This document shows, piece by piece, positions 58,114-64,000 of a stretch of DNA of 64,000 nucleotides. Position 1 is the first letter of the stretch. Each line of letters starts with the position of its first letter. Below the pieces are notes generated by a model that did not search any database, was not told where the DNA came from, and saw nothing but the letters and a program-made list of their open reading frames with translations. The stretch spans positions 13,966,001 to 14,030,000 of the forward strand of contig NC_133030.1 in NCBI RefSeq assembly GCF_048771995.1, written 5' to 3'. The stretch comes from Taeniopygia guttata (taxonomy: Eukaryota; Chordata; Aves; Passeriformes; Estrildidae). A program made the position numbers and the translations under genes.

Positions 58114-61100
58114 ATTGCTCACATTGGGTCAGGGTGTGCTGATCTGACCCTCCAGTATTCAGTTTCCAGACTGGTTTATTTCTCTCCTCTTCATCTTTAC
58201 ACATCCTGTAAGCCTGCCATGTTGTGGTCCAGGTGCTGCTGGGTTTTTCTGGCAAATGAAGTAGATCTTGTTTGCTCAGTATACAATTACAGTGACTAAG
58301 GAATTTTAAAGTAAGACCTAGAAGTGTTGTCACAATGTGCTCTTACCCAATGTTATTGTGTGGGAGACAGTGGGTGGTAAATGCAAAAGAAAAAACCAAC
58401 AGCTTTTCTTCCTTAGTCTTGTCAACTCTGCCAATTTTAATATAGGTTTCTTTTGTATTTGGGTTTTTTTCCTACCTTCTTTTAAGGCCAGAATTCCTGG
58501 AACTAAGTGACTATCAGAAATCTTTACCCTCTCTGGCTTTTATAGCTACTCAGGAAAGCTTTAAACCACGAGTCCCAGAGCTTGAGATCTGTAAACCTAA
58601 TAGGAGGAGTACCACCTTTATTTATTCCTAAAATTCTGAGATTTGTTTAGGTCATCTCACAGCATCTAAATGATTTATTTCAAGGCATAAAGTACTTAAA
58701 CCAGTAAAGTGAATTTTGTCTTATTTTCACTCTCCACTTGTTGTGTGGTGTTGGAAGGGAGAGCAGGAGATGGGTCTGTGACTCACTCCCTCTCCCAGCC
58801 AGCTGAGAGGTGTGACAGGAGGAAATTGTGTCTACCTGGAGTGGTCAGAGATTTTGTTCCCTGGCGGGAAAGGAGCTGGCACTTTGCTCAGGGCTGGGGT
58901 GAAGAGAGAACTTCCATTATTATCTTTCACACTGCAGAGTATTGGTAAGAGATGGACAAACCCACACTTTTTTCTTATTATTTACAGCACTGTTACTTCC
59001 TTACTGATGTCACTGGAATATACAGCAATATCTTTAATTTCTGTAACCTCCAAGCATGGCCAGAGGTCAATGAGAAAATAATTTGATACTCCAGAATTCC
59101 AGCTTTGTGTAAATAAATATTTTGGTAAATCCCTGAGAATGGAAGCTGGGGACCATGACAGAACAAGCAAACCCATCAAAAATATGTTTCCTGTTGTTTG
59201 TTTTGTATTTGGTTTTATTAGCAGACTGAATTTTCCAAGCAGGAGGATTGCACATACTGTATGCAATTTGTCTGAAAATTATTTTCTCTAGAAAGCGGGG
59301 GGAAAGGGAAGAAGAGGAAAGGTATAACTTTTCAGAGGCATTCTCCTACTGCTTTTGTCTTCCATTTAAAAAGAGATGCTGACTCATAAGCTAGAAGCTT
59401 TCTCTTGCATCAGGATAGTACAGCCTTATGGCCATGCTCTCTGCTTTGCTCCCATTTCAGGAACTGCACTGAAGGTGATAAGCAAGGCTGTTTTCAACCC
59501 AGGCACTCTCCTTTTGTAACATCTGCTTTTCAGAGCAGAGCTTTGCAGGAAATCAGATGTGATTGTGCATTGAGACTTTTTATATTCCTGTCAGCCACAC
59601 AGATTATGCTAATTTGCTTCCAAAGTTTAATTGCGAAGAAAGCATTTTGAGGTTTGATTGGTCCTTGGCACCTTTCACTGCCTATCCAGTTCTATTAGGC
59701 AAAATACAACAGGTTGAAAACACTGAACCATTAAAAAAATAAATTGATCCAATCCTCCACCAACCCCCTGGCTCAAAAATCCTTCCAAAAAGTTCTGTAG
59801 AAACTCACCTGTTGATTCTGACAGCATGGCATGTGGGAGGGAGGTCTCCTTAGCATCAATGATAACCAAAATGAGTGGGGAGCAGCTAGTCACTCTGCTG
59901 TATGTTTTTTGGGTGTCCTGTAATTTGACTGCACTGTGGTAGCTTCAAAACTGGGCAGATTCCCAGTGTCCTGTACATACCTAAATAGCTGCATGCTCCT
60001 GATCAGCTTGGGAGCCCAGTGGCTGCTGTGGTGTCTGTGTTTTTGTGGACACATTAAGGACAGGAACAATCATTCACCTTCAAGTATCTGTGGATAGAGT
60101 TTCTTATCAGTTATTTCAACTCCTGATTAGCAGGTGCAAGGAGGTACTTGTTCATCTAAAACTCTGGCTAAATGAACCGTGCCTTCAAAGCTAACTATTC
60201 CACTTAATGGAGCAGCCTCTGTTGGGTAGATGCTGTGCTTTTGTAGAGGACTAGCCCAATTTACCTTTTACTACCATAAATTTACAAGCTTAAACCTATA
60301 TTGCCTAGTATGTGTTTGCTCAGTATGAAGGTAGTGATTACAGCTTTATAAGGCATCAGAGGAGCATTAATCATCTGTAAATGGTAACAATCTGATTATT
60401 ATAAACTGTATCTTTATGATAACCCATGTATTAGGTAAATAAGTGTTACAACCCTGCACTGAGGCATTGAGATGTTCATGTGACTTTGGGTAAGTCAGTG
60501 GTACCATGTTAAAGTGAAACTTAGGGTTTGGAAGATTTTAATCTGTCCACACTGTCACTGGCTGACTCCTGGCTCTGAGTTTACCTCCAGGTGGCCTTTC
60601 TAACTGATGATTGTAGAATCTCTTTCTTCTGCCATCTACCAGTTTTTATTTTAAGGAAAAGAGGCAGAAAATCAGGACAGTTAAAAATAAGTTAAATATA
60701 GCATTGTCAGGAACCAGAATGGCTTTACTTTGCCAGAGGAGAGTCGTACTTCACATGTGAATGATCTTTTGACCTCAACTTTTAAACCATGAGTTCAGGG
60801 AATAGCCATTTATAGAATTGGTTAGGTCTGTAATTCACTGTGTGAATAACAGGATGGTCTGAAAGAGAAAACAAAGATCTTTACTTCTCAACAATGAACA
60901 GAATAAAGACTATCAAAGTCTCTTGGGTTTTCTTGTTATTACTTGTGTTTTTTTGGCTTTTATTTTTTTTCATGGAGAAGAATTGGTGGAGTTTCAGAAA
61001 TACATTCAATCAGTGCAAACCATTTCCTATTGTGGCTGGCAGCTGTTCTGTGTGTCAGATGACAGGCACAGCAACATTCCTTAAGAAACAATTGCTTGTG

Positions 61101-64000
61101 AAGAACAGATGAGTCGGAGTTTATGGTTAAGGGAGAATGCACCCCCATAAATTACTGCATTATTATATATCAAGAATACTTTTGTAGTCTGTCATTGAAG
61201 CAACCGTTGAGTGGGATTCTGCATCCCACACTTGAAAATGGTCCCAGCTCTGCCAAATACTTGAGCATGTGCTTGAAAGCTGAGCATCAACTTCAACAGC
61301 TTGCCTAAGGGCTGACTCAGGATCTGTGCTGGTCTGGAAGGCTGATGGAATTCTCACAACAGCTCTCATGTGGTGTTTCCTCTGGTGGGAGTTGGACAGC
61401 GATATTTGGACAGTTAGACAGCACACACAGTGCTTCCTGTTCTTGTGAAGTACAATGATCACTCCTCTTTCTTTTGCAAAGTTTATTACCTGGCTGAATC
61501 ACTGGGGAGGTGTGTGGGTGACATCAGCTGGGGTGGTGTTGGTCTGGGGTGGGTTGGGCTGTGAGTTTCTTGAAGCTCACCTGTTGTGAGATATGGAATT
61601 GTGTGACACAGGGAGCAAAGTGAATGTGGAGAAAGCAACTGATGTTAATTGGTGTAGCTGCCTCCCATTAAGGAAGGAAAGCCAAATCAAAAGATTTGCC
61701 CAGGATTGACTAATGTTCTTGTATTTTTGTGTCACAATCCTGACTCCTGTAGCATGTGGCTAGCAGGGGTGTTATGTCTTAGTCATGATGTCTCACCCTC
61801 AATAACACAAGATGTGGTATTATTATGCTGGCTATGGATATTCCCATAATGATGTTATTTTTTTCCCCTCACAATATTGTTTTACAGTTTCCTCTTCTTT
61901 TAAGACAGAAAGCACTAATTCAGTCTCAGCATATTGATGATTAATTGATGTATCAGAAAGTTACTGTGTCAAGTAAGCAGCTGATCATGTGCAGTTGTAG
62001 GGTAGGAGAAGGGCTGTAACCTATTGAGTATATCCTGGCTCAGTTTTTGTACAGACTGCTGGGAGATCAAATTCACCATGCTCGTTTATTCCTTGTATTG
62101 ATTCAGAGCCCTAAAGTGAAGATAGTTCAATGCTGAGATAATAAAGAGAAAACAAGTCTGACAGACGTTTTGTCATTTTTGGCAAAAGTAAATAACGAGT
62201 TTGCAGAGCTGTACAGCCCTGCCTTTGTGTTTGGAGAGTGCACATGATTTACTGCAGGAATCAGTTTGGCATGGTGTAGCTGTGCCGATTCAGCAGGACC
62301 TACCATTATCTTGTCATGTTTTTTAGCAAATTGACTTTTACAAGGCAGCAATTCAAAAACATGAAAGAGAAATGTGCTGAGCAGCCCATCCCTTCTTGTC
62401 CCCCCATCCAGTGTGTGCTGGCAAATCTGCCACAGTTGTGCCCATGGGCACGATGATGCTCGGCTCCCTCACACACTTGCAGGCTTTGGTCGTTTCTGTG
62501 TGCATGAGCTGGTGTGGGACTTGATTTTATTACTGTGTTCTCAAGCTCCCAAGTTGCTGACTTTCCAGCTAAGTGCAACACTTCACACATGGCTTTCTGT
62601 TGTGCTTTGCTTTACACTTAATAGGATTTTAGTGGTACAGCAGGAGTAACAAAAGCACTGTTAGCCACATTTTGTATATCTCACTGCTTTTCAGCTCTGC
62701 TCACCCACAGCTTGCAGTCTCCCATGGACAGAGAAAAATGTCCAGAAGGCAGTGAGGTTCCTGGGCTTGTCCTGACTAGCACTGCCTTTCATGGCCTCTG
62801 AAGACAGAGTATTGAGCTAGAGGCACTGCTGGTCTGACCCTGAAGGGCCTTTTTGGTGTTTTTAAAGTACATCTCTATTCCAGTCTTAACACTGAAGTCG
62901 CTGTAGACGTGGTATTTTGCATTCTTATATGATTGGCAAATGTGCGTGGATCATGTTTATTTTTAAGGGGTTAATTTAAAATCTGTAAAACCTTCCTACT
63001 TTCTAGGAATTTGGGGTGTTCAGCTCAATCTATGCCTCAGCAAATGGCTTCTATTTAATAACATCTTTGTATATTACCATTGAGAGATGGCTATCTTGGA
63101 GACCTAATCTGTGGATGTGTCCAAGGGTGAAAAAAGAGCAAAAAAGTAAGACTGAGAGGAGGTGAGATGGGAGAAGGAACATTATTTGTGCAGGTTTTTT
63201 AATGGATAATGTGTAGGATGAATAAGGGCAGAGATGCTCCAAGAGCATTCTGAGATAACAAAACAGCTTGTTTAGCTAACCAGGATGGAAATGACAGCCT
63301 TACCCATCCTTCTGTCTTGCTCTCCTGTGAACTAACCAATGCACAAGCAGCACTCTTAATGTTTGGGGCAGGACTGTGCACAGCTGCTTTTTCTGCTCCT
63401 TTGGGTTTTGAGATGACACTGCAGGGCTAGTGGTGTTTTCCCTCCAACTCCTGAGTGTAGCACCTTCTGTCTGGAAGCTGATGACACTGCTAGCTCCTCA
63501 TGTTTTGACAGGTCCTCTGGCACCAGTGTGTGCCTGTGTGTCACCACACTCCATGAACCTGCTCCACAAACCCTGTCTCAAGCTACAGTGCTCTTTTACT
63601 GGAAGGCATGACTATTTTCTCAATAGAACTCTCCTCTGTAGTAAGTGCTCGTTTCCTTTCCTTCCCTCTGCAGAAAATATTTGTTACTCAAAAGACCTGT
63701 TCTGAGGATTAGCCAGGCACACCAGAGATGCCAGCGAGGGAGACCCGTTCTGAAGCAGCAGGTTTTGGATCATGCTGCAGCCCATCACTTGTGTAGGCTT
63801 CCCTTCCTCTCTCAAGTAAGGTCTTAAAATCTTTTGAATGACTCACTCAATAGGAAAAAACTCTACTCTGTACTAATGGTTAATGGGTCTTTCTAGCAGA
63901 TGTAAAATCCAGTGAAACATATACAGTTTCTTTAGTTTTAAGAGGAACAGATGATTTAATAAGCAGCTATAAATCTCTTGGGAATGTACAGACATAGTCC

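Larger units (their letters stand above)
53891..64000 (+). other. DENND2B: Non-coding stretch to window end, probably DENND2B intron
   Basis: No coding exon of DENND2B (N-terminal Ser/Pro-rich region, uDENN, DENN or dDENN) is found in any frame. An interrupted A run lies at about 54842-54871. Short duplications occur at about 55372-55420 and 58063-58113. A possible non-coding exon at 63674-63815 is noted as a finding. The rest is unannotated. Confidence 0.5.

Noticed and set aside
38111-64000. DENND2B coding exons
   Set aside because: None of the remembered DENN-domain or N-terminal Ser/Pro motifs appears in any frame. Only intronic assignment is justified.

Overview
The window is bird nuclear DNA, most likely from a songbird (passerine). 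It has widely spaced small exons with GT-AG introns, CpG-island promoters, several CR1 LINE fragments (the dominant avian LINE), and one ~500-bp LTR whose sequence resembles songbird ERV LTRs. There are no prokaryotic features.

Four genes can be read exon by exon, and a fifth is inferred. Left to right they are TMEM9B (+, coding exons 6584-13988), ASCL3 (+, single coding exon 18990-19529), the bird counterpart of human C11orf16 (+, 22548-29587), AKIP1 (-, 34404-29990), and a CpG-island promoter with a probable 5' non-coding exon (about 36.9-37.5 kb, +) that by synteny should be DENND2B (ST5). From memory, this is the order and relative orientation of the human 11p15.4 block (ST5, AKIP1, C11orf16, ASCL3, TMEM9B), seen from the other strand.

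Region by region: 1-6.4 kb is intergenic with two CR1 fragments, the second ending just before the TMEM9B promoter. 6.4-14 kb is TMEM9B, with a CR1 in intron 1. 14-19 kb is its 3'UTR and spacer. 19-20 kb is ASCL3. 22.5-29.6 kb is C11orf16 in seven coding exons. 29.6-34.4 kb is AKIP1 in five coding exons, tail-to-tail with C11orf16, with a solo LTR and a CR1 fragment in its second intron. 34.0-35.1 kb is the AKIP1 CpG island, including a GC-rich 36-bp minisatellite. 36.5-38.1 kb is a second CpG island with the candidate DENND2B first exon. 38.2-64 kb has no recognisable coding exon and fits a long 5' intron of DENND2B, with one more CR1 fragment near 53.6 kb.

The genes do not form a pathway. 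TMEM9B is an endolysosomal membrane protein, ASCL3 a bHLH transcription factor, AKIP1 a PKA-binding nuclear/mitochondrial adaptor, C11orf16 is uncharacterised, and DENND2B is a DENN-domain Rab exchange factor. I found no unprecedented system. The best leads are a cysteine-dense block in C11orf16, the divergent short AKIP1 N-terminus with an NRF1-like site inside the longest reading frame, promoter motif clusters, and recent local duplications.
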